From: CAWUKT01 sp963923035
Lineage (GTDB): Bacteria; Bacteroidota; Bacteroidia; J057; JADKCL01
Length of the DNA: 64,000 nt
Direction of reading: 5' to 3'
Assembly: GCA_963923035.1 (NCBI GenBank)
Contig: CAWUKT010000012.1
Location: 1-64,000, forward strand
Shown here: positions 34,996 through 43,873 of the stretch, piece by piece
How positions within the stretch are numbered: position 1 is the stretch's first letter
How the letters are laid out: each line of letters starts with the position of its first letter
Translations under genes and position numbers: made by a program
The notes under the pieces: model-generated
The model's database searches: none
Told to the model about the DNA's origin: nothing
The model's input: the letters and a program-made list of their open reading frames with translations, nothing else

Positions 34996-36099
34996 TCAAT
35001 CGTGTTCTTGTCGGATGCCCAGCTGAATGCGCCGGATGAAGTAGTCAATGAGGATGTCCACAATATTGTTGACGATGTGGTGCTCCTTGAAATACTTGGG
35101 ATTCCCGAAGATATCGGTTTGGTTGGCGGCGCCCCAGTCGGCACTGTCGCCGTTGAAGCCGATGTCGTCGCGGTATTCGGCGGCCTGGTACATTATGGTC
35201 GCCTCGATCAACTGCCGCTTCACCCGCTCCACGCGGGAATCGATGAGCTGAAGCCGGCTGTCGAACAGCCCGCAGTTCTGGGCAAATCGGGTATAGCGGC
35301 GGGTTTGGCCCTGTCCATCCTGGGAGACGTGGTAGTAGTTGTAGAGATTGGAGTGGATGGTCAGGTTGGGATTGATGTTGATGGCGTAGGGATCGAGGTC
35401 GCCGTGGAAATCAGCCACGCTGAATTGCTCGGTGAAGTAGCGGCGGGTCAACGCGTCGGTCTGCTGGTCCACGAAGGTGCCGTTCACCAGTTCGACATTG
35501 GAATAATCATCCTTGCCGCCCCCGGCCTTGAAGTCGCGGTAGAACTCGCCGGCGACGGCACTGAGGTCGCCCACCCAGGTTGCCGCTTCGGCGTTGTCGG
35601 TCATGGTCGCCACGCCGATGGTAATCGGGGAGTTGTGGGCCATGGCGTCGAGCCCGGCAAACAAGTGGCCCATGTCGACTTCCCGGGCCGAGATGGTGAT
35701 GACCTGGTTGGAAGCCAGGTTGTTGGCATTTTGAGCCAATGCTCCCTGGGACCAGGCTTCCGGCATATCGTTGTTGGTTGCCAAGGGGATGATGGCATCC
35801 CACATTTCCATCGGACCGGCCTGGAATCCCCGGTAGTACAGCTTCCGGAACGCAGAAATCCGTTGGTTCAGGGTCATTCCCTGTCGGATCGCCGCTTGCT
35901 CAAGCGGGAAGAGGTTGGCCATGAAGGTCTCAAATTGAGGACCAGCGGGGATGGGAGGACCCGCGGTGCGGGACAACTGTACGGGCTGATTGCCCTTGGA
36001 GGCCTGAAGCTGGAGGGTGGGGGGCTCTTTGCCCGGCATGGAGGGACTGGCAGATAACTGGGCCGGTTGGGCCGAGATAGCGTTCTGATTGGCTTTCAT
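34996..36099 (-). CDS. Hypothetical protein with PVQL-type N-terminal tail (possible injection-system cargo)
   Basis: A 367-residue protein with no signal peptide. The first 50 residues are a disordered tail (SMPGKEPPTLQLQASKGN, then QPVQLSR) like the tails at 48232 and 52421 and like those of DUF4157-type proteins I associate with extracellular contractile injection systems; this link is recalled, not tested. The rest (about 55-367) is helical with conserved-looking aromatic and Asn-rich segments but no family I recognise. It contains FHGDLDPYAININPNLTIHS and a C-terminal basic/aromatic helix. Single gene, terminator downstream. No injection-system structural genes are in the window. Confidence 0.75.
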   Translation of the reverse strand: MKANQNAISAQPAQLSASPSMPGKEPPTLQLQASKGNQPVQLSRTAGPPIPAGPQFETFMANLFPLEQAAIRQGMTLNQRISAFRKLYYRGFQAGPMEMWDAIIPLATNNDMPEAWSQGALAQNANNLASNQVITISAREVDMGHLFAGLDAMAHNSPITIGVATMTDNAEAATWVGDLSAVAGEFYRDFKAGGGKDDYSNVELVNGTFVDQQTDALTRRYFTEQFSVADFHGDLDPYAININPNLTIHSNLYNYYHVSQDGQGQTRRYTRFAQNCGLFDSRLQLIDSRVERVKRQLIEATIMYQAAEYRDDIGFNGDSADWGAANQTDIFGNPKYFKEHHIVNNIVDILIDYFIRRIQLGIRQEHD

Positions 36100-36345
36100 A
36101 ACTGACAGAGAATAATGAATCGAATACTTAGTGGTGCAATATAGTTTATTTGTGGAATATTTTCACAATAAGCCTAAACGAAATGGGGTCTTTGAGGTGG
36201 TGTTGGAGGAAATAAATGGTTGATTTTAGCCCATTAGGTGAGGTTGGGCAGGGTGGAGGGGAAAGAAACTGTTTCGTATTAAAATAGTTTATGTTCAACA
36301 TAATTTCTTGCGGGGGAGGGGCGGGAATTTCACCGGGGAAATCTC

Positions 36346-36353
36346 TAACTTCG
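36346..36353 (+). promoter_or_regulatory. -7 promoter box abutting the thioesterase start codon
   Basis: TAACTTCG, identical to the box before dapF, ends only 4 bases before the ATG at 36358. The expected transcription start would fall on the start codon, implying a leaderless message. Confidence 0.5.
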
Positions 36354-36357
36354 CTTC

Positions 36358-36768
36358 ATGTACAGCCACGAAACGCAGGTACGGGTCCGCTACGCTGAGA
36401 CAGACCAGATGGGTTATGTCTACTACGGGCGTTATGCGGAGTATTTTGAGGTGAGCCGGGCCGAATTGATCCGGGATTTGGGGTATTCCTACGCGGAAAT
36501 GGAGCAGGATGGTATCCTGATGCCGGTGACAGGGATGCAGGTCCGCTACCTGCGCCCGGCGCGTTACGACCAGCTCCTGACCCTCCGGGCGACCATCCGC
36601 AAGATTCCCGCTGAGCGGGTGACGGTGGAGACCCTCGTCCTCAATGAGGCCGGGAAGCTCTGCGTGGAGGGCAAAGTCACGCTGGCCTTTGTCCACACGG
36701 AATCCGGGCGGGCCGTGCCCGCGCCCGACCGCTTCGTAGAATTGCTGGAGGCGAATTGGGACGGGTAA
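36358..36768 (+). CDS. Hotdog-fold acyl-CoA thioesterase (YbgC/4HBT type)
   Basis: A 136-residue cytoplasmic enzyme. The 4HBT core is clear: RVRYAETDQMGYVYYGRYAEYFE with the catalytic Asp, and VRYLRPARYDQLLTLRA. It should hydrolyse acyl-CoA or acyl-ACP thioesters. Length is normal. The next gene's candidate TTG start overlaps its 3' end. The promoter box sits immediately before the ATG. Confidence 0.93.
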   Translation: MYSHETQVRVRYAETDQMGYVYYGRYAEYFEVSRAELIRDLGYSYAEMEQDGILMPVTGMQVRYLRPARYDQLLTLRATIRKIPAERVTVETLVLNEAGKLCVEGKVTLAFVHTESGRAVPAPDRFVELLEANWDG

Positions 36769-37778
36769 AGGCATACCTGAGCTGGCTCCGCAACTGGCTT
36801 CGGATGTGGGGCAAGCGCATCCAGATCCGGCTGAACGGCTACCGCCCGCGGTGGCTGGGCGGCGCGGGCTTCTTCGATTTCCTCGAATTTTTCTACCAAA
36901 CCACCACCGACCGCAAGTTTACCCTCTCCGCGATGGGCATGGCCTTTCGCTTTTTCTTTGCCGTTTTCCCCGCCCTCATCCTCATTTTTACCCTCGTCCC
37001 CTATATCCCCATTGAGAACCTCCAGGCGAACGTCAATATCTTCCTCGAGAACATCGTCCCCGGCGACAGCCTCGGCTTTGTCCGCGAGATCGTCAGTGAA
37101 TTCTTCAACAAGCCTTCCGCGAGCCTCATTTACCTGAACATTGCCCTCCTGATGTACGCGTCGTTGAGTGGGATCCGGGCGATGTTGTACGCGCTGAGCA
37201 AGGATACGGCCCTGTTTCGCCGCCGAAATATCGTACGGGTCTACGGGGTGGCGCTGTTGATCCTGATCATTTTGCTGCTCGTCCTTTTCTTCACGGTGGG
37301 GCTGATCGGAGGCGCAGAATACCTCGTGTCCTACCTGGAAAAGCAGGGCGACCTCGAGCACCGGGCCTGGATTTTCACGGTGATCGAATGGCTGGTGCTG
37401 TTCATTGGGCTTCAGTTGGGTATCTCGGTGATCTACTTCTTTGGGCCGGAAACGGAGGAACGCTGGAAGTTCTTCACGCCGGGTTCCATGGTGGCGGGGT
37501 GCCTGAGCATGGCGGCCATCCTGGGCTTCCGCTTCTTCATCTCCAATTTTGCCGATTACAACAAGATTTACGGTTCCATTGGGGCGATCATGGTCCTGAT
37601 GGTCTGGTTTTACTGGCTGAGCATGGTGCTGTTGGTGGGTTTCGAGATCAATGCGGCCATTGATGAAGCGCGGTTCCGGTTTGGGTTGCGGCGGGAAATC
37701 AAGCCGGACGATGTGGATTTGACCCAGGCGAATGCGTCGAATTGGCGAGCGGGTGCGAGTCGGAACCTGGGGGAATGA
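36756..37778 (+). CDS. YihY/BrkB-family inner-membrane protein
   Basis: A 340-residue inner-membrane protein with about six membrane segments between residues 60 and 310 (FRFFFAVFPALILIFTLVPYI; VALLILIILLLVLFFTVGLIG; VIEWLVLFIGLQLGISVIYF and others), matching YihY/UPF0761. The family's role is uncertain (once thought to be ribonuclease BN). The TTG at 36756 overlaps the thioesterase gene; an ATG at 36804 would drop 16 basic, Trp-rich residues and is equally possible. Confidence 0.88.
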   Translation: MGRVKAYLSWLRNWLRMWGKRIQIRLNGYRPRWLGGAGFFDFLEFFYQTTTDRKFTLSAMGMAFRFFFAVFPALILIFTLVPYIPIENLQANVNIFLENIVPGDSLGFVREIVSEFFNKPSASLIYLNIALLMYASLSGIRAMLYALSKDTALFRRRNIVRVYGVALLILIILLLVLFFTVGLIGGAEYLVSYLEKQGDLEHRAWIFTVIEWLVLFIGLQLGISVIYFFGPETEERWKFFTPGSMVAGCLSMAAILGFRFFISNFADYNKIYGSIGAIMVLMVWFYWLSMVLLVGFEINAAIDEARFRFGLRREIKPDDVDLTQANASNWRAGASRNLGE

Positions 37779-38229
37779 GTTAGGGAAAAGGTCCTTTAGG
37801 GGCATTTTGGGTTGGAAGAAAGGAGCGGGAAAGGGTGGGTGAAGACGAGTTTATGGCGAAAAGAATAGATGCTGATCTTGAGGGGTTTGCAGCTGTAAAT
37901 GGCGTTGGTTTTATTTTAAGCAGGCTTTTTGAATGAGACCTGTTCTGAATACCCTTTAATGGTCAAAGTGGTTTTATATTCTTGTCTTTTCAACTGATGA
38001 TCTATCTTTGTTTGAGATATTAAGGTCATAATTAAACTAAACCCAAATTTTAACCTCATTTAGTAAAGTATCCATCCGTTTTTGACTGAGGCTCAAGGTC
38101 ATGACAAATTTTTACGGAGTGGGTATGCTGCTGGAAGGTCATAGACCTGTTTCGGTGTAATGTGGTTGTGCTCAACCCCCTTGCATTCGTCCGCCGCATA
38201 CTAATTTCTCAAACCTAAATTTATTTATC
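37779..38229 (+). other. Intergenic region with a probable promoter (38003-38010)
   Basis: A 450-base A/T-rich gap. TATCTTTG at 38003-38010 matches the Bacteroidota -7 box, with a TTG 18 bases upstream (37982-37984). This would give the next gene an unusually long leader of about 210 bases. No coding frame is credible here; the first 70 bases are purine-rich low-complexity. Confidence 0.5.
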
Positions 38230-38787
38230 ATGAAGAAAGTTGTAATGTTATTTGCCGCCTTTTTGGTGGTCCTCTCCTCTTGTTCCAAAATGGAAGATCC
38301 CAATTCTCAAAATGGGACACCTGCCCCCCTCAACAGCGTGAAAGTAGGAACGGTAGTGGATGGGACGCCGACCCTTGCCATTGACAAGGCAAAAATTGCG
38401 ACCGCCTATTTGGAAGCCTATGAAGCCGAGGAAGCCGCTGATTTTCAACTGACCCGTGAAAATGATGTCTATTTCCTCCGGGGACTGATTCAGACGGGAG
38501 CCATGCGGACGACGCTGGCGACCACGCTGACGTTCACGGATGCCGGAGAACTGCATTTGACCCTGTTCGGAACGACACAATCCTGTACCAGTAGCACCAA
38601 TTGTAAGGGCTGCCGGCTCACCACCATTGGAGAAAATGCGGGCTATTGTGACTGTATCGCGAAGGACAATCCTTTTGGCTCAACAGGCAAATGTATCCAC
38701 AGCATCAGCCAGGAAATCACCCCGGGAAAGAAGGAATTGAAAGAGGATCCGAAACTGCGTTCGATCATCGACTTCCTGAACCGGTAA
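38230..38787 (+). CDS. Small six-cysteine lipoprotein, paralogue 1
   Basis: A 185-residue lipoprotein: signal MKKVVMLFAAFLVVLSSC with lipidated Cys18, then SKMEDPNSQN. A middle of mixed strands and helices precedes a C-terminal cysteine motif at 119, 125, 128, 140, 142 and 155 (C-x5-C-x2-C-x11-C-x-C-x12-C). The neighbour at 39148 is a clear tandem paralogue with the same cysteines. The motif could bind metal or form disulfides. Function unknown. Ends in a strong terminator. Confidence 0.8.
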   Translation: MKKVVMLFAAFLVVLSSCSKMEDPNSQNGTPAPLNSVKVGTVVDGTPTLAIDKAKIATAYLEAYEAEEAADFQLTRENDVYFLRGLIQTGAMRTTLATTLTFTDAGELHLTLFGTTQSCTSSTNCKGCRLTTIGENAGYCDCIAKDNPFGSTGKCIHSISQEITPGKKELKEDPKLRSIIDFLNR

Positions 38788-38807
38788 TATTGGTTTGTCG
38801 ATGAACC

Positions 38808-38844
38808 AGCAAAGGCTTTTCCATGCGGGAGAGCCTTTGCTTTT
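38808..38844 (+). terminator. Terminator after lipoprotein paralogue 1
   Basis: Stem AGCAAAGGCT / AGCCTTTGCT followed by TTTTG, 20 bases after the stop. Confidence 0.85.
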
Positions 38845-39147
38845 GTAAAGTCTTCGCGTGACGCGTGACTCAAAATGCCCCAAAGTTCACTGGCCTTCGG
38901 GGGGAGTAAAGGGGAGATGGGGAAACGAAAGGGCTGGGTGCAACTAAAAACCTAACCTTTGAGGAGCATTGGGAGGGGAAAAGGAAATGAAGCAATGGGT
39001 TCTTTTTGAATGCTTTATCCTGTTTTGGGAGCAGAAAGGACATCCGGGACCGCTCTCCGTGTCCGCGAATGGTCAAATTGAGATTTATTGTAGGCTTCTT
39101 GGGTGATGGAGGGTTAACTTATATTTTCAATCAAACGACAAGGTCAC
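38845..39147. other. Intergenic gap between the lipoprotein paralogues
   Basis: Purine-rich low-complexity at about 38898-38990, then A/T-rich sequence before the second paralogue. An AACCTTTG near 38954 is close to, but not an exact match for, a -7 box. Nothing else seen. Confidence 0.5.
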
Positions 39148-39699
39148 ATGAAAAAGATTGCATTGTTTTTCGCCGCCACGCTGCTCATTCTCTCTTCCTG
39201 TTCCAAGGTAGAGGATCCGATTTCCCAGAACCGGGCGCCCGCGCCTTTGAACACCGTCAAGGTGGGGGAAGTCATTGACGGAGTGCCGACCTTGATCCTC
39301 GACAAGGCCGAACTGGCCTGCGCCTACCGCGAAGTCTACAATGCTGAGGAGGCTACCGATATCCACCTCACCCGTGAGAACGGGACCTTTTACCTCTGGA
39401 GCTTCCTCCAGACCCGCAGCACGCGGATCACCATGGCCACCTCCCTCTCCGCCAACGACGGCAAAAACCTGTACCTGACGCGGAATGGAACCACCCAGAC
39501 CTGTAGCTCCGACGCCAGTTGCAGTGGTTGCGCCCTTACCATCACGGACATCTCCGCCGGTTACTGCGGCTGCATCAATACCACGTCCGAGAGCGGCGAT
39601 GCCTCCTGTGCCCACGACGTCACGCAGGTCGTCGAAGACAAGGAAATCCAGGAGGGCGATGCCCAGCTCGAGGCCATCATCGCGCACCTCAATTCGTAA
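39148..39699 (+). CDS. Small six-cysteine lipoprotein, paralogue 2
   Basis: A 183-residue lipoprotein closely related to the gene at 38230: signal MKKIALFFAATLLILSSC, then SKVEDPISQN, a shared VKVGEVIDGVPTLILDKAEL segment, LTRENG, and C-x5-C-x2-C-x11-C-x-C-x11-C near the end. The duplicates share about half their residues by eye, with the cysteines fully kept, so the motif is under selection. Each has its own terminator, so they are probably separate transcripts. Confidence 0.8.
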   Translation: MKKIALFFAATLLILSSCSKVEDPISQNRAPAPLNTVKVGEVIDGVPTLILDKAELACAYREVYNAEEATDIHLTRENGTFYLWSFLQTRSTRITMATSLSANDGKNLYLTRNGTTQTCSSDASCSGCALTITDISAGYCGCINTTSESGDASCAHDVTQVVEDKEIQEGDAQLEAIIAHLNS

Positions 39700-39717
39700 C
39701 GAATATTTCAAAAACTG

Positions 39718-39752
39718 AAAAAGAGATTCTCCCGCCAGAGAATTTCTTTTTT
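39718..39752 (+). terminator. Terminator after lipoprotein paralogue 2
   Basis: Imperfect stem around AGAGATTCTC / GAGAATTTCT with an A-run before and T6 after; probably works in both directions. Confidence 0.75.
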
Positions 39753-39773
39753 GTAGGCGGTCCTGACCGCCCG

Positions 39774-40673
39774 CTAGAAGGGCAAAGGCGTACAAAACTC
39801 GTGCGTCCGCTGCTCAAAGGCAGCGTTGATGGCATGGAGGACCGGGTGGCCCTCCGACCGGATCGTACGCCCGTCGATCGTATGCACTGGCGTCAATTCG
39901 CCCATCGTCCCCGTCACAAAGACCTCGTCGGCCGAATAGAATTCCGTGACGGAAAGGTTGCGCTCAATCGCCGGGACGCCCAGGTCGCGGGCGATTTCGA
40001 GCACCAGGCCCCGGGTAATCCCGGGCAGGCAGGCATCGGCGTGGGGCGTGTACAGGCGCCCATCCCGCACCATGAAGACATTCGTCGCATTGGTTTCGCT
40101 CACGAAGCCGTGTACATCCAGCATGAGGGCGTCGCCGGCCCCGGCGAAATTGGCCTCGATCTTGGCCAGGATATTGTTCAAAAGGTTGTTGTGGTGGATT
40201 TTGGAATCCAGATGCTGGGGCGCGTTGCGGCGGATGGACGAGGTGACGAGTGAAATGCCCTTGTCGTCGTAGACGGGTGCCTTCCATTCGGCGAGGACGA
40301 TGAGACAGCTGCCGAACTGGTTGAGGCGCGGGTCCATCCCCGAGGTGATTTTGGTCCCTCGGGTGAGGGTCAGCCGGATGTGGACGCCATTCCGCATGCC
40401 ATTGGCTTCCAGGGTGGCGAAAATCGCCTGCGTGACGGTCTCCCGGGAGGGGATGTCGGCAAAGCCGAGGGCGTGGGCGCTGTCCTCCATGCGCCGGAGG
40501 TGGCGGTCCAGGGAGAAAATTCCTTTTTCGTAAACCCGCAATCCTTCCCATACCGCGTCGCCGCCCTGGACGACGGAGTCGAAGACGGATACCTTGGCCT
40601 CGGACCTGGGGTAGAGACGATCGCCGACCCAGATTTGGATGTCGGCGTTTTGGGGATTGTATTGTTGGAGCAT
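39774..40673 (-). CDS. Class IV aminotransferase (branched-chain type)
   Basis: A 299-residue cytoplasmic PLP enzyme of fold type IV. Visible: VQGGDAVWEGLRVYEKGIFSL, the PLP-Lys region (LDSKIHHNNLLNNILAKIEAN), and ETNATNVFMVRDGRLYTPHADACLPGITRG. Best fits branched-chain or related amino acid aminotransferases (IlvE-like); D-amino acid or 4-amino-4-deoxychorismate variants share these motifs. ATG 40673 chosen, since the extra 74 residues of the longer frame are low-complexity. Single gene. Confidence 0.88.
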   Translation of the reverse strand: MLQQYNPQNADIQIWVGDRLYPRSEAKVSVFDSVVQGGDAVWEGLRVYEKGIFSLDRHLRRMEDSAHALGFADIPSRETVTQAIFATLEANGMRNGVHIRLTLTRGTKITSGMDPRLNQFGSCLIVLAEWKAPVYDDKGISLVTSSIRRNAPQHLDSKIHHNNLLNNILAKIEANFAGAGDALMLDVHGFVSETNATNVFMVRDGRLYTPHADACLPGITRGLVLEIARDLGVPAIERNLSVTEFYSADEVFVTGTMGELTPVHTIDGRTIRSEGHPVLHAINAAFEQRTHEFCTPLPF

Positions 40674-41206
40674 ATTCGGATCAGACTTTGAGGATGAAAT
40701 TAAACAGAAAGAGGAGAAGAGCAATGTCTCAGGGAAGAAGTAAAGGAGGAATGAAAATGGGAAGGGAAAAGATGGATGGGAAACATGCAGTGTGTCGGGT
40801 TGGGAGGGGATGTTTTGAAGGAGAATGAAAATGGGCCTCTTTTTCCCTCTGGATAGCTTTAATTGCCTCAAATTCGCCATTTCTTTCCCCTTCATGCCCC
40901 CTTTTCCATCCCCTGATTTTCCCTGCTTTTGGTCATGTTTCCCTGTTTTCCCTCTCCCTGCCCGTATGATTATTTAGTGCCCAGTCCAATGACCATGCCC
41001 TCACCCCGGACTGATTGTTGTCAGGAAAGGCTTGGTGGCGGGTCATTCTTTAGGTGTATTTTTTCCTACTACTTGCCAACATGAACAACGGGAACCTCAA
41101 TGAGGGTACCCCGCTTGTGCATCTAAGCTGTAAAGGATCCTTTGATAGTCTGAACTCTTGATAGTCTGAACTCTAAACAATTTATTTACCCCAAATAATC
41201 AATTCC
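40674..41206. other. Intergenic region; contains a 16-bp tandem duplication (41142-41173)
   Basis: A 530-base gap. 40690-40960 is strongly strand-biased (purine/pyrimidine) low-complexity. At 41142-41157 and 41158-41173 the 16-mer TTGATAGTCTGAACTC is perfectly repeated just upstream of the next gene, looking like a recent slippage duplication or paired binding site. No credible gene. Confidence 0.6.
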
Positions 41207-42112
41207 ATGATCAAGTATCTCACGCTGCTGATTTTCAGTGCCATGACCTCTATGGCCATTGCCCAAGGTCCGAGCGGCTGCGGCTCCTCCAACTGGGCCT
41301 CCACCATCGCCAAGAATACCACCCAAACATTTACCGTTCCTTCCTTGAGCGGAGCGACCTACCGCTGGGTAGTGTCCAACTCCAAATTGCAGATCATGAG
41401 TGGCCAGGGAACCCCCACAGTGACCATCAGGGGCAATTCCTGCGGGACCGGGACCCTTTACGTCACCCGTTACAAAGACGGAGTCAGTGCCTGCGCCGAC
41501 AAGAAAACGATCAATGTCACCGGATGCATCATAGGCGATCCCGACCCCGTCCGTTGCTCTGCATTCGTCACCTATACCATGTGCAGTCAATACAATCAAC
41601 TCGGGCACAACTCGCTGATTGACGTGGAAGTGTCAGTCACCAATCCCTGGAATACCGGAGCCACTGTAGAGGTCGTCGCACATCCCGCTTTTCTCTCCAA
41701 TGCCTTTAACCATGTTTCGGGACCCTACCCGCTGCTACCCAGCGAAACCCGCCTCGCGCTGTGCCAGTTCTCGATGTTTTCCTCCGACCACAGCAACCCC
41801 GTCGGTTGGTATACCCCCGTCAAGGTCACCTATACCCAGAACGGAACCGGCCTGACCTGTGTCCGCTACCTCAATCCGCTCATCACCGGCTGCTCTGGCT
41901 CCCCCGCCCGCCTCGCGAATCCGGAGACTGGCATCGCACCGCTCCCCGTGGAAATGCAGCTGTACGACATGAACGGACGGAAGTTCATGGACCAAAAGGT
42001 CGACGGCGAACTGCCCCAACTGAAGAGCAGCCCCCCGGGCCTGCACATCCTGAACATTCGCAAAAGCGATGGCAGTGTAGAGAAGCGGAAGGTCATGCTG
42101 GAAATGCCCTGA
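41207..42112 (+). CDS. Secreted cysteine-rich protein with PKD-like domain
   Basis: A 301-residue exported protein: signal peptide ending SMAIAQ, a PKD/SprB-like domain (about 30-100, TFTVPSLSGATYRWVVSN and TVTIRG), a central cysteine-rich part, and a short C-terminal segment (EMQLYDMNGRKFMDQKV to KRKVMLEMP) resembling a T9SS sorting domain that lacks the usual PNP start. Single gene with its own terminator. Function unknown, surface role likely. Confidence 0.75.
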   Translation: MIKYLTLLIFSAMTSMAIAQGPSGCGSSNWASTIAKNTTQTFTVPSLSGATYRWVVSNSKLQIMSGQGTPTVTIRGNSCGTGTLYVTRYKDGVSACADKKTINVTGCIIGDPDPVRCSAFVTYTMCSQYNQLGHNSLIDVEVSVTNPWNTGATVEVVAHPAFLSNAFNHVSGPYPLLPSETRLALCQFSMFSSDHSNPVGWYTPVKVTYTQNGTGLTCVRYLNPLITGCSGSPARLANPETGIAPLPVEMQLYDMNGRKFMDQKVDGELPQLKSSPPGLHILNIRKSDGSVEKRKVMLEMP

Positions 42113-42132
42113 TCCACCCCATCTTGATACTC

Positions 42133-42166
42133 AGCCGGTCTCTTCTTCGGGAAGGGGCCGGTTTTT
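42133..42166 (+). terminator. Terminator
   Basis: Stem AGCCGG...CTTC / GAAG...CCGGT with a TTCG loop and a following T5 run. Confidence 0.8.
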
Positions 42167-42204
42167 GTTTGGGGTAGAATGGGAAAAGGACGGAAAATGG
42201 AGGG

Positions 42205-42921
42205 TCAGCGAATGGACTTGGCCGTCAGGAATTCGTAGTAGGGCTGGCATTCGGCGGCGAGGTCTTCCAAATGGGAGGGGAGGTCGATCTCCTTGGGGCG
42301 GTACGGCGCAAAGCCGGTGGATTTGTGGACGTTGGCGTACCAGTAGCGGGCCCAGGGCCCATCTTCCGGGCGCGGCCCGGCTTCCCACGCCAGCATGGCC
42401 GGTTCATAGGCGATGTCCAATCGCCCACACAATTGCCGCAACACGCCTTCCGGGTCCTGCAACAGGTACTGGCTGTCGAGGACCGCATGAATTTTGCCCT
42501 GCGCGCCCCATTCCTGCCACAGCTCATATTGAGCCTTCACCCCGATGTCGGCCATCGTAGGTTCCGCGATGACCTTGATGTACGACGCCAGGATCGCCCG
42601 CGGATCGCGGATGAAGAGGATATTCTTGCCCTCGCCCAGAAATGAGCGGTCAATGTCCACCAGGTGGTGGGTCATTTGCTTGAAGAAGAGGAGGGGAGCA
42701 GTCGAATTGTTCTGGAAAGTGGTTTGGACCACGGTGGCACCATCCGTCTCCATGGCCGCGAGGGTCTCCTCCCGGCCGGGATGTGACGTCCCGGTGACCC
42801 GCAGAAAATGGCCGTAGAGCGGCTCGTCGTAGACCCGGGTATCGCTGCGCTGGGCCCAGCTGTACATGAAGGCCGTCGAGACATTGCGGGGGCAGGACCA
42901 CAAGTGGATGGCGGTGGACAT
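42205..42921 (-). CDS. Sulfotransferase-like protein
   Basis: A 238-residue cytoplasmic protein. IHLWSCPRNVSTAFMYSWAQ near the start resembles the PAPS 5'-phosphosulfate loop, and NILFIRDPRAILASYIK the 3'-phosphate-binding motif of sulfotransferases. Such sulfotransferase-like proteins are common in Bacteroidota; the acceptor is unknown. Its ATG lies one base after the yebC stop, so it is translationally coupled to it, an odd pairing. A longer frame upstream is antisense-like and rejected. Confidence 0.8.
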   Translation of the reverse strand: MSTAIHLWSCPRNVSTAFMYSWAQRSDTRVYDEPLYGHFLRVTGTSHPGREETLAAMETDGATVVQTTFQNNSTAPLLFFKQMTHHLVDIDRSFLGEGKNILFIRDPRAILASYIKVIAEPTMADIGVKAQYELWQEWGAQGKIHAVLDSQYLLQDPEGVLRQLCGRLDIAYEPAMLAWEAGPRPEDGPWARYWYANVHKSTGFAPYRPKEIDLPSHLEDLAAECQPYYEFLTAKSIR

Positions 42922-42922
42922 G

Positions 42923-43633
42923 CTATTCCATGTTGGTGAAGACCTTCTGGACGTCTTCGTCGTCGTCCAATTTGTCGAGCAGCTTTTCGATGTCCACAAA
43001 TTGATCGTCGGAGAAGGCAACCGGACTGGTGGGGAAGCGCTGGAGGTTGGCTTCCTTGATCTCAATGTCCATGCCTTCGATGGCTTTCTGGAGGTTGCCA
43101 AAGTCCGTCCAATCGCCGTGGACATAGACTTCGCCGTCGTCCTCGAAGATTTTGGTCAGGCCGCCATCGATCAGCTCCAGTTCCAATTCTTCCAGGTCCA
43201 TCTCCTCGGTCTTGTCAAACTGGAAGACAGCTTCCCGCGAAAACAAGAATTCCAGAGAGCCCGTTGGGACAATTCCGCCGCCCGCCTTGTTGAAATAGGA
43301 CTTGACATTGGCGACGGTCCGGGTGGAGTTGTCGGTGGCGCATTCCACGAATACGAGGATGCCGTGGGGGCCCTTGCCTTCGTAGTTAACTTCGACGATA
43401 TCGGCCGCGTCCTTGCCCTCAGCCCGCTTGATGGCCGCGCTGATATTGTCCTTGGGCATGTTGTTCGCCTTCGCGTTGGCGATGGCGTTTCGGAGGGCCG
43501 CGTTCATGTCGGGGTCCGTTCCGCCGGCTTTGGCCGCGATGGTGATGGCCTTGGCGAGTTTCGGAAATAGGCGGGACATCTTGTCCCAGCGCTTCATCTT
43601 GGCCGCTTTGCGGTATTCAAATGCTCTTCCCAC
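42923..43633 (-). CDS. yebC: YebC/PmpR-family transcription/translation factor
   Basis: A 236-residue cytoplasmic protein with the family's start (GRAFEYRKAAKMKRWDKMSRLFPKLAKAITIAAK) and PDMNAALRNAIANAKANNMPKDNISAAIKRA. YebC members bind DNA as regulators or act at ribosomes stalled on prolines. The start is GTG at 43633, which gives the exact family N-terminus; no ATG nearby does. Followed directly by the sulfotransferase-like gene. Confidence 0.95.
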   Translation of the reverse strand: MGRAFEYRKAAKMKRWDKMSRLFPKLAKAITIAAKAGGTDPDMNAALRNAIANAKANNMPKDNISAAIKRAEGKDAADIVEVNYEGKGPHGILVFVECATDNSTRTVANVKSYFNKAGGGIVPTGSLEFLFSREAVFQFDKTEEMDLEELELELIDGGLTKIFEDDGEVYVHGDWTDFGNLQKAIEGMDIEIKEANLQRFPTSPVAFSDDQFVDIEKLLDKLDDDEDVQKVFTNME

Positions 43634-43745
43634 GGGAGTTCTTGGTTTCGATTATAAGATACTTGCAATAGAAGTACCCTGCGAATTTAACGGGAGAGGG
43701 GCAAATGGGCAAACCAAGGAGGCCGGGGATTGGAGATTTGGGGAG

Positions 43746-43771
43746 AAAAAGGTGGGGGAGTTGGGAAATCG
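43746..43771. repeat. G-rich intergenic element, copy 2
   Basis: Core GGTGGGGGAGTTGGGAAAT, nearly the same as at 25301-25328, within a purine-rich gap upstream of the histidine kinase gene. Confidence 0.5.
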
Positions 43772-43873
43772 AAACCTTGGGAGAGAGAATTCGTTTGAGG
43801 TAAATGAGAGATGAAGGATAAAAAGAGTCCGTTCATCTTTTCCCGAAACACCTAAAGCAGTAATTTCCCTCTC

